From: Bacteroidota bacterium
GTDB taxonomy: Bacteria > Bacteroidota > Ignavibacteria > UBA10030 > UBA8401
Assembly: GCA_021796215.1 (NCBI GenBank)
Contig: JAJYOK010000001.1
Span: 62,001-126,000, forward strand
DNA: 64,000 bases
Reading direction: 5' to 3'
Of the stretch, positions 8,600-19,500 are shown in pieces. Each line of letters starts with the position of its first letter. Position 1 is the stretch's first letter. The notes below the pieces were generated by a model that saw nothing but the letters and a program-made list of their open reading frames with translations, was not told the origin of the DNA and made no database searches. The position numbers and the translations under genes are program-made.

Positions 8600-10213
8600 A
8601 TGACTGAATTCGGTGTGGGCGGAAATCAGCTCCAAGGGAGTTTTCAACTTGAAAATATCGGGCTGAGAAATCTCGGCAACGCGTACTGGAATCTTTCCAC
8701 GCCGGCATTGTATGAAGAAATTGTCCGCCGCCGTGAAGGAAGCATTGCACATTTAGGCCCGCTTGTTGTTCACACAGGACATCACACTGGCCGGTCACCG
8801 AAAGATAAATTCATTGTGAAAGAATCGTCGTGCGCTGACAAAGTGAATTGGGGTTCGATCAACCAGCCGCTCGACGAAGAGAAGTTCAATCTGTTATTTG
8901 CGCGATTAAGCGCATTCTTGCAGGGACGCGACGTTTTTATTCAGGATTTATTCGGCGGCGCGGACATGAAGTATCAAATTCCCGTTCGCGTCATTACAGA
9001 ATATGCCTGGCACAATTTATTTGCCCGCGATTTGCTTATTCAGCCTAAGAAACCGGTGCGGCACAATTCACCGGACACATTCACAATTATCGATGCGCCG
9101 CGGTTCCATGCGGTGCCGGAAATTGACGGAACGAAATCGGAAGTGTTTATTGTTGTCAACTTCGCCAAGCGCATTGTTATTATCGGTGGAACAAGCTATG
9201 CAGGTGAAATCAAAAAATCGGTTTTTACAATTTTGAATTATCTTCTGCCTTCCCGCGGCGTGTTTCCGATGCATTGCTCGGCCAATATCGGGAAATCCGG
9301 CGATGTTGCATTGTTCTTCGGGCTTTCGGGAACAGGAAAGACTACGTTGTCTGCCGACCCGGACAGATTTCTCATCGGCGACGATGAACACGGCTGGAGT
9401 GCGGACGGCGTTTTTAATTTTGAAGGCGGCTGCTACGCAAAAGTTGTCAGACTTTCTGCCGAGGCGGAACCGGAAATTTATGGAACGACGCGGACGTTCG
9501 GAACTGTCCTCGAAAATGTCATTATGAATTCAGATTCGCGCACAATTGATTTGAATGATGCTTCGCTGACAGAAAACACACGCGCTGCTTATCCGCTGAC
9601 ACACATCAAAAATCATGTCGCATCGGGCACAGGCGGGCATCCGAAAAATGTCATCATGCTTACGTGCGACGCGTTCGGCGTGATGCCGCCGATTGCAAAA
9701 TTGACGACGGATCAAGCGCGGTATCATTTTCTTTCCGGTTACACGGCAAAGATTGCCGGAACGGAAAAAGGCATTGGGAAAGATCCCGAGGTGACGTTCA
9801 GTACATGTTTCGGAGCGCCGTTCATGCCGCTGCATCCGACGGTGTATTCGAAGATGCTGGGAGAAAAATTATCGAAGCATGACGTGCAAGTATGGCTCGT
9901 CAACACGGGATGGACGGGCGGACCATTCGGTGTGGGTTCGCGCATTAAAATTTCTTATACGCGCGCAATGGTGCGCGCTGCACTTGAAGGAAAATTGAAT
10001 TCCGTCCCAACACAGCAAGAACCGTATTTCGGCTTCCATATTCCAACCGCTTGTCCCGACGTTCCCGCGGAAGTTCTCAATCCTAAAAATACATGGAAAA
10101 ATTCCGCTGATTACGACAGTAAGACCAGAGAGCTTGTTTCACGTTTCAAAAAGAATTTTGAACAATTCGCATCATACGCAACGTCGGAAGTTATCAATGC
10201 CGGCCCGCAATAA
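8600..10213 (+). CDS. pckA: ATP-dependent phosphoenolpyruvate carboxykinase
   Basis: This encodes 537 residues. It interconverts oxaloacetate + ATP with PEP + CO2 in the cytoplasm. The kinase 1a (P-loop) motif GLSGTGKTTLSADPDR is near residue 240, followed by the metal-binding GDDEHGW. Substrate-site motifs GRSPKDK (about residue 65) and the FxGTTRTFG region are present. The N-terminus carries an unusual insertion, NQLQGSFQL (about residues 9-17), encoded by a family A palindromic repeat; typical PEPCKs go directly into the 'NVxWNLS' segment. Its neighbours are pruA and sucC, a small central-carbon cluster. Confidence 0.95.
   Translation: MTEFGVGGNQLQGSFQLENIGLRNLGNAYWNLSTPALYEEIVRRREGSIAHLGPLVVHTGHHTGRSPKDKFIVKESSCADKVNWGSINQPLDEEKFNLLFARLSAFLQGRDVFIQDLFGGADMKYQIPVRVITEYAWHNLFARDLLIQPKKPVRHNSPDTFTIIDAPRFHAVPEIDGTKSEVFIVVNFAKRIVIIGGTSYAGEIKKSVFTILNYLLPSRGVFPMHCSANIGKSGDVALFFGLSGTGKTTLSADPDRFLIGDDEHGWSADGVFNFEGGCYAKVVRLSAEAEPEIYGTTRTFGTVLENVIMNSDSRTIDLNDASLTENTRAAYPLTHIKNHVASGTGGHPKNVIMLTCDAFGVMPPIAKLTTDQARYHFLSGYTAKIAGTEKGIGKDPEVTFSTCFGAPFMPLHPTVYSKMLGEKLSKHDVQVWLVNTGWTGGPFGVGSRIKISYTRAMVRAALEGKLNSVPTQQEPYFGFHIPTACPDVPAEVLNPKNTWKNSADYDSKTRELVSRFKKNFEQFASYATSEVINAGPQ
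8627..8650 (-). repeat. Family A palindromic repeat, in frame in pckA
   Basis: This copy includes CTCCAAGGGAGTTTTCAAC (8630-8648), identical over 19 bases to the reverse complement of 58238-58256 at the end of the phosphohexomutase gene. It encodes QLQGSFQL. Confidence 0.8.
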
Positions 10214-10238
10214 CAATTAATTCGTTAAAGGAGAACGC

Positions 10239-11402
10239 ATGAAGATTCATGAATATCAAGGAAAAGAAATTCTGCAAAAATTCGGCGTCGCTACGCCGCA
10301 GGGTGGAGTTGCATTTTCTGCCGATGAAGCAGTTGCAGTTGCACAGCGTCTTGGCGGCACGCTTTGGGTTGTGAAAGCGCAAATTCACGCGGGCGGCAGA
10401 GGAAAAGGCGGCGGCGTGAAAATTGCGAAAAGCATAGACGAAGTGCGTTCGCTTGCAGCACAAATGCTCGGCATGCGTTTGGTAACGCACCAAACCGGAC
10501 CGGAAGGAAAAATTGTAAAGCGGCTTCTCATTGAACAGGGGATCAACATTGCTCGTGAAATATATGTCGGCATTACGCTTGACCGTTCACGCGCGAGGAA
10601 TGTTGTGATGGCTTCGACGGAAGGCGGCGTGGAGATTGAAAAAGTTGCGGCAGAAACGCCCGAGAAAATTGTAAAAGAATATGTCACACCTTCTGCCGGC
10701 TTGCAGCAATTTCAAGCGCGGAAGCTTGCGTTTGCTTTGGGATTGGAAGACGACGCGTTCAAGAATGGTGTGAAATTTTTGCTTGCACTCTACAAGGCGT
10801 ATGAAGCGACCGATGCGTCGCTTGCAGAAATCAATCCGCTTGTCGTTACGAAAGAAGGTGCTGTGCTTGCATTGGATGCGAAAATTAATTTCGATGACAA
10901 TGCATTATTTCGCCATCCCGATTTTGCAGCACTGCGTGATTTGAATGAAGAAGAGCCGCTGGAAATCGAAGCATCAAAATCGAATTTGAATTACATCAAG
11001 CTCGATGGTAACGTCGGCTGCATGGTGAACGGAGCCGGGCTTGCGATGGCGACGATGGATATTATTAAACTTGCCGGAGGCGAGCCGGCAAACTTTCTCG
11101 ATGTTGGCGGCGGGGCGAGCGCACAAACGGTCGAGAGCGGTTTCAAAATTATTCTTGCAGACAAAAATGTGAAGGCGATCCTTATCAACATTTTCGGCGG
11201 CATTGTTCGCTGTGACCGTGTTGCGACAGGTGTTGTTGAAGCGGCGAAAAAAGTTAAAGTCAATATTCCGATTGTCATTCGTCTTGCAGGAACGAATGCC
11301 GATCTCGCCGCTGAAATTTTGAAAAACTCGGGACTCAGCTTTTTAGTTGCAGAAAATCTCAAAGATGCAGCGGAAAAGGTAACGAACGCGCTTGCCGCTT
11401 AA
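10239..11402 (+). CDS. sucC: Succinate--CoA ligase (ADP-forming) subunit beta
   Basis: This encodes 387 residues, the normal length. The N-terminal ATP-grasp domain ([27 protein letters not shown]) is followed by the C-terminal CoA-ligase fold ([30 protein letters not shown]). It pairs with an alpha subunit (sucD) for the substrate-level phosphorylation step of the TCA cycle, but sucD is not in this window, so the genes are unlinked here. AAAGGAG lies 8 bases before the ATG. gatB follows after 20 bases. Confidence 0.95.
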   Translation: MKIHEYQGKEILQKFGVATPQGGVAFSADEAVAVAQRLGGTLWVVKAQIHAGGRGKGGGVKIAKSIDEVRSLAAQMLGMRLVTHQTGPEGKIVKRLLIEQGINIAREIYVGITLDRSRARNVVMASTEGGVEIEKVAAETPEKIVKEYVTPSAGLQQFQARKLAFALGLEDDAFKNGVKFLLALYKAYEATDASLAEINPLVVTKEGAVLALDAKINFDDNALFRHPDFAALRDLNEEEPLEIEASKSNLNYIKLDGNVGCMVNGAGLAMATMDIIKLAGGEPANFLDVGGGASAQTVESGFKIILADKNVKAILINIFGGIVRCDRVATGVVEAAKKVKVNIPIVIRLAGTNADLAAEILKNSGLSFLVAENLKDAAEKVTNALAA

Positions 11403-11422
11403 GCTTTACCTAATTTTTAACA

Positions 11423-12877
11423 ATGACAAACGATAAATACGAAGCGGTTATCGGGCTGGAAGTTCATGCGCAATTGCGCACGGAATCGAAAGCATTTTGT
11501 GGCTGCACAACGCAGTTCGGCAACACGCCGAATTCGAATGTGTGTCCGGTATGTCTCGGCATGCCCGGCGTTCTACCAGTGCTGAACAAAAAAGTCGTTG
11601 ACTTTACAATTCGCATGGGGCTGGCAACGCATTGTTCTGTCGCTTCGAAATCAGTTTTTGCGCGCAAAAATTATTTTTATCCGGATTTGCCGAAGGGATA
11701 CCAGATTTCTCAGTATGAAGAACCGATTTGCCAGCACGGCTATGTTGATATTGAAATGGAAGACGGCGTGTCGAAACGAGTCGGTATAACACGCATTCAC
11801 ATGGAAGAAGATGCCGGGAAATCCATTCACGATTTGGATGTGGACACTTTGGTTGATGTAAATCGCTGCGGCGTTCCGTTGATCGAAATTGTAAGCGAGC
11901 CGGATATTCGTACGCCGCATGAAGCATATCAGTATCTGTATGCGATCAAGCAGCTTGTCACGTATCTTGATATTTGCGACGGCAACATGGAAGAAGGAAG
12001 TTTGCGCTGCGATGCGAACGTTTCCGTGAGGCTGAAAGGTGCGGAGACTTTCGGAACAAAAACCGAAGTGAAGAATATGAATTCTTTCCGTCATGTTGAG
12101 CGCGCGCTGGAATACGAAATTCAGCGACAGATTGAGCTGATTGAAGACGGCGGGAGCGTCGTGCAAGAAACATTATTGTGGGATGCAAATAAAAATGTTG
12201 CCGTGCCGATGCGAAGCAAAGAAGAGGCGCATGACTACCGCTATTTTCCCGAGCCGGACCTTGTTCCTGTTCTTGTTAGCGAGGAATGGATTAATGAAGT
12301 GAAGAAAATACTTCCGGAGCTTCCTAAAGAAAGGCGCAATCGCTTCATTCAGAATTTTGGCTTGCCGAAATATGATGCTGATGTTATTACGGCAGAAAAA
12401 CCCGTTGCGGATTATTTTGAAAATGCCGCGTCTCATCTTTCACAGAAAAATTCCGACACGTACAAGTCCGTAAGCAATTGGGTGATGACCGATGTGCTGC
12501 GGGTGATCAATGAACGACACATTACCGTTAATGATTTTCCAGTGCCGCCGGAACATCTTTCAGCAATGATCAATTTTATTATCGAAGGAACGATTAGCGG
12601 GAAAATTGCCAAGGACGTATTTGAAGAAATGCTGAAAACTGCTGAGGAACCGAAAGCAATTATTGAACGCAAGGGCTTAGTGCAAGTATCTGACGTGAGC
12701 GCCATCGAAAAAATTGTAGAAGAAGTTCTTGCACGGAATACAGATCAAGTAGAAAAATACCGTGCCGGAAAAACTCAGGTCCTCGGATTTTTTGTCGGTG
12801 AAACAATGAAAGCGACAAAAGGGAAAGCAAATCCGAAGCTTGTCAATGAAATCTTAAAAAGAAAACTTGGGGGATAA
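11423..12877 (+). CDS. gatB: Aspartyl/glutamyl-tRNA(Asn/Gln) amidotransferase subunit B
   Basis: This encodes 484 residues, the usual GatB length. The N-terminal kinase-like domain begins [13 protein letters not shown], with zinc-site cysteines in FCGC and CPVCLG. The [15 protein letters not shown] and [12 protein letters not shown] motifs are typical. The C-terminal YqeY-like tail domain (about residues 335-484) binds tRNA. With GatA and GatC it amidates mischarged Glu-tRNA(Gln) or Asp-tRNA(Asn). Neither partner gene is nearby. It lies in the pckA-sucC-gatB-tpiA run, with 39 bases to the tpiA start. Confidence 0.95.
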   Translation: MTNDKYEAVIGLEVHAQLRTESKAFCGCTTQFGNTPNSNVCPVCLGMPGVLPVLNKKVVDFTIRMGLATHCSVASKSVFARKNYFYPDLPKGYQISQYEEPICQHGYVDIEMEDGVSKRVGITRIHMEEDAGKSIHDLDVDTLVDVNRCGVPLIEIVSEPDIRTPHEAYQYLYAIKQLVTYLDICDGNMEEGSLRCDANVSVRLKGAETFGTKTEVKNMNSFRHVERALEYEIQRQIELIEDGGSVVQETLLWDANKNVAVPMRSKEEAHDYRYFPEPDLVPVLVSEEWINEVKKILPELPKERRNRFIQNFGLPKYDADVITAEKPVADYFENAASHLSQKNSDTYKSVSNWVMTDVLRVINERHITVNDFPVPPEHLSAMINFIIEGTISGKIAKDVFEEMLKTAEEPKAIIERKGLVQVSDVSAIEKIVEEVLARNTDQVEKYRAGKTQVLGFFVGETMKATKGKANPKLVNEILKRKLGG

Positions 12878-12916
12878 TCCACCGTTTTTGAATTATTATT
12901 GAACGAAAGAATACAT

Positions 12917-13672
12917 ATGCGTAAGAAAGTTATTGCCGGTAATTGGAAAATGAATAAAGATGTGTTTGAAACTGCGGATCTCGTCAACAGTTTGAAATCG
13001 TTTTTGCCGAACTCAGAAATAGAAGTCATTGTTTGTCCGCCGTACACTTCGCTCGTTATTGCGCAGCAATTATTGAAAGGCACACAAATACATTTAGGCG
13101 CGCAGGATGTTTCAGTGCATGATGACGGCGCTTACACCGGAGAGGTTTCAATAAAAATGCTGAAGTCGGCAGGATGTGAATATGTGATTGTTGGCCATTC
13201 GGAGCGGCGCCAGTATTTTCATGAATCAAATGAACTGGTCAATCAAAAAGCGAAAAAAGTTCTTGCCAATGGCATGAAGCCGATTATTTGTGTCGGCGAG
13301 ACTCTTGAAGAGCGCGAAAAAGGGATTACCGATCAAGTCATTACTGTACAAGTAAAAGGTGTACTTGCCGGTTTTACTTCTGCTGATCTTGCGAAAACAA
13401 TTATCGCCTATGAACCTGTCTGGGCAATTGGTACTGGCAAAACCGCAACGCCGCAGCAAGCGGATGATGTGCATCAGCTTATTCGAAAACTGACTGGGCA
13501 ATTGTTCAGTTGGAATGATGCGGAGAAGCTTGTCATTCAATACGGCGGAAGTGTGAAGCCTGAAAACTCAAAAGAGCTTCTTCACATGCCTAACATTGAT
13601 GGAGCGCTTGTCGGTGGCGCGTGTCTTAAGGCAGAATCTTTTATAGCCATTATTGATGGAGCAAAGAGTTAA
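12917..13672 (+). CDS. tpiA: Triose-phosphate isomerase
   Basis: I choose the ATG at 12917 (251 residues), giving the canonical start MRKKVIAGNWKMN with the substrate Lys at residue 11; the upstream in-frame ATG at 12899 would add six atypical residues. Other catalytic motifs are GHSERR (electrophilic His) and AYEPVWAIGTG (catalytic Glu), with QYGGSVKPEN near the end. It interconverts dihydroxyacetone phosphate and glyceraldehyde 3-phosphate. A strong terminator follows at 13709-13741. Confidence 0.95.
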   Translation: MRKKVIAGNWKMNKDVFETADLVNSLKSFLPNSEIEVIVCPPYTSLVIAQQLLKGTQIHLGAQDVSVHDDGAYTGEVSIKMLKSAGCEYVIVGHSERRQYFHESNELVNQKAKKVLANGMKPIICVGETLEEREKGITDQVITVQVKGVLAGFTSADLAKTIIAYEPVWAIGTGKTATPQQADDVHQLIRKLTGQLFSWNDAEKLVIQYGGSVKPENSKELLHMPNIDGALVGGACLKAESFIAIIDGAKS

Positions 13673-13708
13673 AAGACATTTTTGTTAGTCCAGATTTTCA
13701 TATAATTT

Positions 13709-13746
13709 GCCCAAAATAGCTTGATTTGAGCTGTTTTGGGCATTTT
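13709..13746 (+). terminator. Rho-independent terminator after tpiA
   Basis: GCCCAAAATAGCT (13709-13721) pairs with AGCTGTTTTGGGC (13729-13741) across a 7-base loop: a 13-bp stem with one G-T wobble, followed by ATTTTATTT. It closes the pruA-to-tpiA run. Confidence 0.85.
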
Positions 13747-13800
13747 ATTTCTTTGCTTTTCGGGGCTGTTTTTATTATATTAATACAATTCAAAGTTCCG

Positions 13801-13821
13801 ATGGAATCCCTTCGGGAGTTG
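13801..13821 (+). repeat. Family A palindromic repeat overlapping the possible start of the GH2-fold gene
   Basis: GGAATCCCTTCGGGAGTT shares the CCCTTCGGG core with the copy at 2378. The only ATG near the start of the downstream gene lies within it. Confidence 0.5.
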
Positions 13822-16500
13822 TTTTTTTCCACCTTTGAAAATATTTGGCTGACTCTCACAATCTTGGATTCATTTTTGCGAACTTCTTTTTTACGTTTTT
13901 CAGTTGGTCTTTGTCTAACGCTGCTTTTTCCTCTCTTTGCCCAATCACAGGATTTTTTTTACGAAAACGGCTCAAAATCGAGACCGGAAGGTTTGAATTT
14001 CACTTCTTCCACTCGCTCTATTATAGACCTTTCGGGGCAATGGCAATATTCAATTGATGATGGAGCGACGTGGCAGGATGTTCTTGTTCCCTCCGCTTCC
14101 AATTTTGTGTCGCGCATTATCTTCACAAGGAAATTTGAAGCAACGCCTCAAATGATAGGCGGAAACAGTTTCAAACTTGTGGCGTTCGGCATCAATTATG
14201 AAGCAGAAATCTATATCAACGAAACTTACATCGGTAAACATGAAGGGGGCTACACGTCATTTTCAATGCTTGTTCCCGACAATGTCATTCAGGTTGGCAG
14301 TGAAAATGTCATTCGCATTGTCGTTGATAATCATTGGGATTCGAGGAGCACGTTGCCGTTACGCCAGCAAATTTGGGGATGGAAGGACTACGGCGGAATT
14401 TTCCGCGATATTTATTTAGTTTCAACACCGCCGCTATGGATTGATGATCTTACCGTCTCAACCGATGCTGTTGAACCGAAAGTTGTGCGTTTGCTCGTTA
14501 AAAGTACAATTTCTGCCCGCGACATTTCTTCTTTTGATACAACCTCCATCAAAACAAATTCGCCGCAGTTTTTATTTAATGTTGAGGTGTACGATAAAGC
14601 AACCGGGGCGTTGGCCGGGAAAAGCGTGCCGCAGGTGATCGAACCGGGATCGAACAAAGATTTATCAGTTTCGACAACTGTCTCGCTGACCGCTGCAAAG
14701 TTATGGAGTCCGGAATCTCCATCGTTATATAATGTGCGGGCTTCGATTGTGGTTACTTCCGGAAAAACAATTTCTCCCAAAAGTGTTTTCAATTTAATTG
14801 ATGAATTGAATACTGAGACCGGTGTTCGAACAGTTTCTGTTTCAAAGTCTTCAATTCTGCTGAATGGAGTTCCTGTAGCGCTCCGCGGAATTGCTTGGAT
14901 AGAAGATTCACAAGAGCACGGCAGTGCGATGACGTATGAAGAAATGGAAAAAGACATCGCGTTGATTAAAAATCTCGGCGCGAATGCTGTTCGGTTTGCT
15001 TTTCATCCGCCTCATCCGTACTTGCTGCACTTGTGCGACCAGTACGGACTTCTTGCATTCGAAGAAATTCCACTTTACGAAACCCCTGTCGATATTATGA
15101 CGGCGGAAAATTATCGAACGCTCGCGGAAAACAATTTGCGCGAAATGATTCGCCGCGACCGAAATCATCCGTCGGTTATTGCATGGGGCATCGGTGCAGG
15201 ATTTGAAAGTGTTGATCCCCGCGCCCGCGCTGTAATTCAGCAGCTCAACAGCGTTGCGAAAGCAAGTGACGGCCGGTTAACATACTACATTTCAAAATCT
15301 CTTGACGACAAAGATAATTCGCGTCTTGTTGATATTGCCGGGATTGAATTTCATGATGCCGATGTAAAAACTTTTGCCGGTGATCTTAAAAGCTGGAAGC
15401 GCGAGCACCCGGATTCTCCCGTCTTTGTCGGAAAATATGGCAAGGCAGTCGAACCGGAAAACCGGAATGGTTACAGCGACCCGATGTCGCAGCAAGCACA
15501 AGCGAGATATCTGATGCAGCGATTTGATGCGATCAAAGCATCGGGAATTGCCGGTGGATTTATTTGGTCATTTTCAGATTGGCGGGGTGAGCGTCCGATC
15601 ATGACGGTACAATTGCCGAATCCGTTTTTGTATACGCAAGGCGTTGTTGAATTGAACCGCGAAAAGAAGATCGCTTACGATGTTGTTCGTTCACTCTATC
15701 TTGGTGAAAAAGTTTCTGCTTTGCCGATTGGATCGTATGTGCCGTCATCGCCGGTTTCGTATGTACTTCTCGGCTTATTGCTGTTGCTACTCTTTGCGTG
15801 GCTGCTCAACAGCAATCGCCGGTTCAGAGAAAGCGTGAACCGTGCGTTGTTTCGGCCGTACAATTTTTTTGCCGACGTCCGCGATCAGCGTATTTTGTCA
15901 AATCTTCACACAACAATTCTTGCCGTCATAGTTGCATTCACGCTCTCCATCGTCCTTTCAAGCATCCTGTTCCATTATCGGAACGATACGGTCGCAGATT
16001 ATGCACTGACGAATATTATTTTTTCTGATCAACTGAAAGCGTCGTTGATCATGCTCGTGTGGTCGCCGCTGAAGTGTATCATTGCCGGCGCAATGTTTAC
16101 GATTGCAGTGTTGTGTGTGCTGACGCTTCTCGTTCAGTTGTTCGGCGTGTTCGTCAAAACAAAAGTGTACTTCTTTCATTCCTACTCGATCACAGTGTGG
16201 TCAACGCTGCCGATGATCATTTTTATTCCGTTAGGAATGATTCTATTCCGCGTAATGCAGACGGAGATGTATGTTGTTCCGGTGCTCATCCTTTTTACCC
16301 TTGTTCTCGTGTGGATATTCTTCCGCTTGTTGAAAGGTGTTTCGATTATCTACGACGTTCTTCCGTTGAAGATGTACGCATTCGCATTACTGGCTCTTGT
16401 TGCGATTGCGGCAGGCGGTTACGCTTATCTTGATTATTCGCGCTCAACGACCGCGTATGTGCACTTTATGCTCAGCACAATTATCCCGGCTTCTCATTGA
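13801..16500 (+). CDS. GH2-fold protein lacking catalytic glutamates, fused to a multi-pass membrane domain
   Basis: From the ATG at 13801 this is about 899 residues. The start is uncertain: the frame extends to a TTG at 13726 inside the tpiA terminator, and in-frame TTG codons at 13864 or 13876 would leave a cleaner signal peptide (FLRFSVGLCLTLLFPLFAQS). After the signal come a GH2 sugar-binding jelly roll (LSGQWQYSID, KHEGGYTSF), an Ig-like domain and a TIM barrel. At the acid/base site, where active enzymes read W-LGNE, it reads HPSVIAWGIGAGFE; at the nucleophile site (usually EY/EFG) it reads VFVGKYGKA. Both catalytic Glu residues therefore seem lost. The last 240 residues hold about six or seven membrane helices, with RALFRPYNFFADVRDQR resembling the opening of Yip1-type domains. 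It is probably a sugar-binding membrane protein rather than a hydrolase. Confidence 0.75.
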   Translation: MESLRELFFSTFENIWLTLTILDSFLRTSFLRFSVGLCLTLLFPLFAQSQDFFYENGSKSRPEGLNFTSSTRSIIDLSGQWQYSIDDGATWQDVLVPSASNFVSRIIFTRKFEATPQMIGGNSFKLVAFGINYEAEIYINETYIGKHEGGYTSFSMLVPDNVIQVGSENVIRIVVDNHWDSRSTLPLRQQIWGWKDYGGIFRDIYLVSTPPLWIDDLTVSTDAVEPKVVRLLVKSTISARDISSFDTTSIKTNSPQFLFNVEVYDKATGALAGKSVPQVIEPGSNKDLSVSTTVSLTAAKLWSPESPSLYNVRASIVVTSGKTISPKSVFNLIDELNTETGVRTVSVSKSSILLNGVPVALRGIAWIEDSQEHGSAMTYEEMEKDIALIKNLGANAVRFAFHPPHPYLLHLCDQYGLLAFEEIPLYETPVDIMTAENYRTLAENNLREMIRRDRNHPSVIAWGIGAGFESVDPRARAVIQQLNSVAKASDGRLTYYISKSLDDKDNSRLVDIAGIEFHDADVKTFAGDLKSWKREHPDSPVFVGKYGKAVEPENRNGYSDPMSQQAQARYLMQRFDAIKASGIAGGFIWSFSDWRGERPIMTVQLPNPFLYTQGVVELNREKKIAYDVVRSLYLGEKVSALPIGSYVPSSPVSYVLLGLLLLLLFAWLLNSNRRFRESVNRALFRPYNFFADVRDQRILSNLHTTILAVIVAFTLSIVLSSILFHYRNDTVADYALTNIIFSDQLKASLIMLVWSPLKCIIAGAMFTIAVLCVLTLLVQLFGVFVKTKVYFFHSYSITVWSTLPMIIFIPLGMILFRVMQTEMYVVPVLILFTLVLVWIFFRLLKGVSIIYDVLPLKMYAFALLALVAIAAGGYAYLDYSRSTTAYVHFMLSTIIPASH

Positions 16501-16520
16501 ACATTGCGAAGGCGTAGGGT

Positions 16521-19500
16521 ATGTATCTTTCAAAATTGGAAGTTGTAGGATTTAAGTCGTTTGCAAACAAAGTGCAGGTGAACTTTGATTCCGGCATCAC
16601 GGCTATAGTCGGACCGAACGGCTGCGGCAAAACGAATGTCGTTGATTCGATTCGTTGGGTTCTTGGCGAGCAAAAACCAAGCACACTGCGAAGCGATAAA
16701 ATGGAGGATGTGATTTTTAACGGCACGAAAAGCCGCAAGCCGCTCGGCATGGCTGATGTTTCGCTCACCATTGAAAACACAAAAGGGATTCTTCCTTCCG
16801 AATACTCCGAGATCACCATCACGCGCCGTGTTTATCGTTCAGGCGAAAGCGAATATTTTCTCAATAAAACACTGTGCCGCTTGAAAGATATTCGGGATTT
16901 GTTCATGGATACAGGTATGGGGTCAGATGCGTATTCTGTCATTGAGTTGAAAATGGTGGAGGTAATTCTGAGTGACCGGACAGATGAGCGCCGCCGATTG
17001 TTTGAAGAAGCCGCCGGTGTCACGAAATACAAGCACCGGCGCAAAGAAGCGCTTCGTCGCTTGGATTCCGTTCAGCAGGATCTTGTGCGCGTGAATGACA
17101 TTGTGAAGGAAGTTCAGAAAGCGGTCAGTTCGCTGGAACGTCAGGCACAGAAAGCGGAGAAATACAATAATTTCACAAAAGAGCTCCGTGAGCAGGAGAT
17201 CGTTCTTTTAGAACGTGAATACGCAGATCTGACGGGACGGATGATTCCGCTTAAAGAGCAATTATCCGGTGCTCGTTCGGAAAAAGAAAGGATTGATAGA
17301 GATCTTTCAAGTGAAGAAAAGCAGCTTGAAGATTTACGTGAAAAGCTGTCTGCTCTCGAAACGCAATTGACGGTTTCGCAAACTGATCTTTCGCGCCAGC
17401 AGCAACAAATCAACCAAGAACAGCAGCATCAGATCTCGGCGAGCGAGCGGAGGAAGTCTCTCGGCGATTCGATTGACCGCTATGAGAAAGAAAAGCTCGA
17501 CTTGCGGCAGCAACAGAGCGAGTTGGAACAGCGCTCCGTCGAAGTGCGCGGTGCAATTGACACCACACATGTGAAAGTGGAAGAGGCAGAAAAAAATTAT
17601 TCTGCGAAGAAAGAAGAACTCGACGCATTCGGCGTGCAGCTCGATGCGAAAAGATCTGAAATGAAAAAGCTGCAGGACCGCATTCTCGAATTGATGCATC
17701 GCCTTTCCGAACAGCGTCAAGCCGGTGAGCGCGCCAAAGCCCGCATAGAAAATATCCGCGGACGCATTGAATATTCTTCAGAAGAGAACGCTATCTATCA
17801 AAATGAAATTGATACGAACACAGAACTTGTTATGACGCTGACAGCGGAAGATAAGGCACTGCGAAAACAATTCGCTGAAGCGGAAGTCCGGGTTCATGAC
17901 AAAGAATCGTACAAAGTGTCGCTTGAGCGTGAAGTGCAGGAACTTCGCAACAAAGAATTTGAAACGCGCGGCATTCTTGACCGCCGCCGCTCCCGCATGG
18001 ATTTTCTCAAGGGTCTGGTGGAAAGTTTCGACGGGTTATCCGAAGGGACAAAATTCCTTTTCACGAATGAAGAATTCAAAACCAATGTGCAAACCACGGT
18101 TGCCGATGCGTTGACCACGGATGCTGAATATCGCGTCGCAATCGAAGCGGCGCTGGGCGAGGCTGCCGGCTTCATTGTGGTGAGCAATGTTGAAGAAGCG
18201 TATCGCGGCATTGAGTTCCTCAAGCGCAATCAAAAAGGAAAAGCGACTTTCATTTGTTTGGATCGTATTCCTGTCGTTTCTCAAAACGGCTCAACGATGA
18301 AGGGAGATGGTGTTATCGGCGCAGCGCGAAGCGTTGTCCGCTCTGAAAATCAATACGCTCCGCTTTTTGATTACCTTCTCGACGGCGTCATGCTGGTGCA
18401 CGATGTGAGTATTGCAGCCCGTTATTTTGATAAAGGTTCATCATTAAAGTTTGTGACACTTGAAGGCGAAGTGGTTTCAAGCGAAGGATTGCTGAAGGGC
18501 GGCAGCGTGCGTTCCGATGAAGGAGGCATGATCGGAAAGAAAACTCAGATCGCAGAATTAGAGGAAGAAATTGCTTCGCTAGAGAAGGAGCTTGCACATC
18601 ATCGTTCGGAAATTGACAAACGTGCCGTCTCATTGAAGGCGTTAGACATCAAAGGGCTGATTGAAGATGCGAAACGTGTCGAGCAAAAGATGACGGCTGT
18701 TGAAATGCGCATTGCACAAATTGAATTTGAAAAGAAGCGCATCGCCGAAAACGTTCAGCGCAATACTGCAGAAAATTCCCGCCTCGCTGCCGAAGCGGAT
18801 GCGATGCAGGCGGAATTAGATACTCTGCTTCCCGAAGTAGAAAAATTAGAAGAGGAAAGATCGCTCGCCGAGCAGAATGCCGGTGCCGCTTCGAGTGAAT
18901 TGGAAACGATGGAGGTGATGTGGAGCGAATATTCACGCGTTGCCAACGAAGCCCATGTCACTGTTCTGAATTTGGAAAATGAGGAAAATAAATTCGCGCG
19001 GGAACTCGAGTACACGCTTGCAACGATTGAAAATATTGTCACTACGCTTTCACAGCGCGATAAGGATATCACTGAGGCGAAATTGGAAATCGAACGCCTC
19101 ACATCCGAACTTGCGCAAAGTGACGAGAGGATATCCCGTTTGCAGGATGAGCTTCGCACAATCATTCTTCAGAAGAAGGAAGTTGATGCCGAATATAATG
19201 CGAAGCGGGATGCGATGCATCAGCTTGAGTTAAAAATTAAAGACGAGCGCCGGCTTCACGACGATTCAATGGGCACAACGCACGAACTGGAAATGAGAGT
19301 CTCGGAATTGACGATGAAATGCGAGAACCTCGTTGCGCGGGCAAAAGAAGAATTTGATTTTGACTTGCAGGTGAAAGATTTTCCTTCGGAAGAGCCGTTT
19401 GATTTCGATGCTGCTCGTGCTGAGGTGCAGCGACTGAAAGAGAAAATCGAATCACTCGGTGCAGTCAATTTTGCTGCGTTCGATGAATTCAAAACGGAAT

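Noticed and set aside
13726..13800. Open frame from a TTG at 13726 as the start of the GH2-fold gene
   Set aside because: It begins inside the stem of the tpiA terminator, with no ribosome binding site; the real start must be at 13801 or later.
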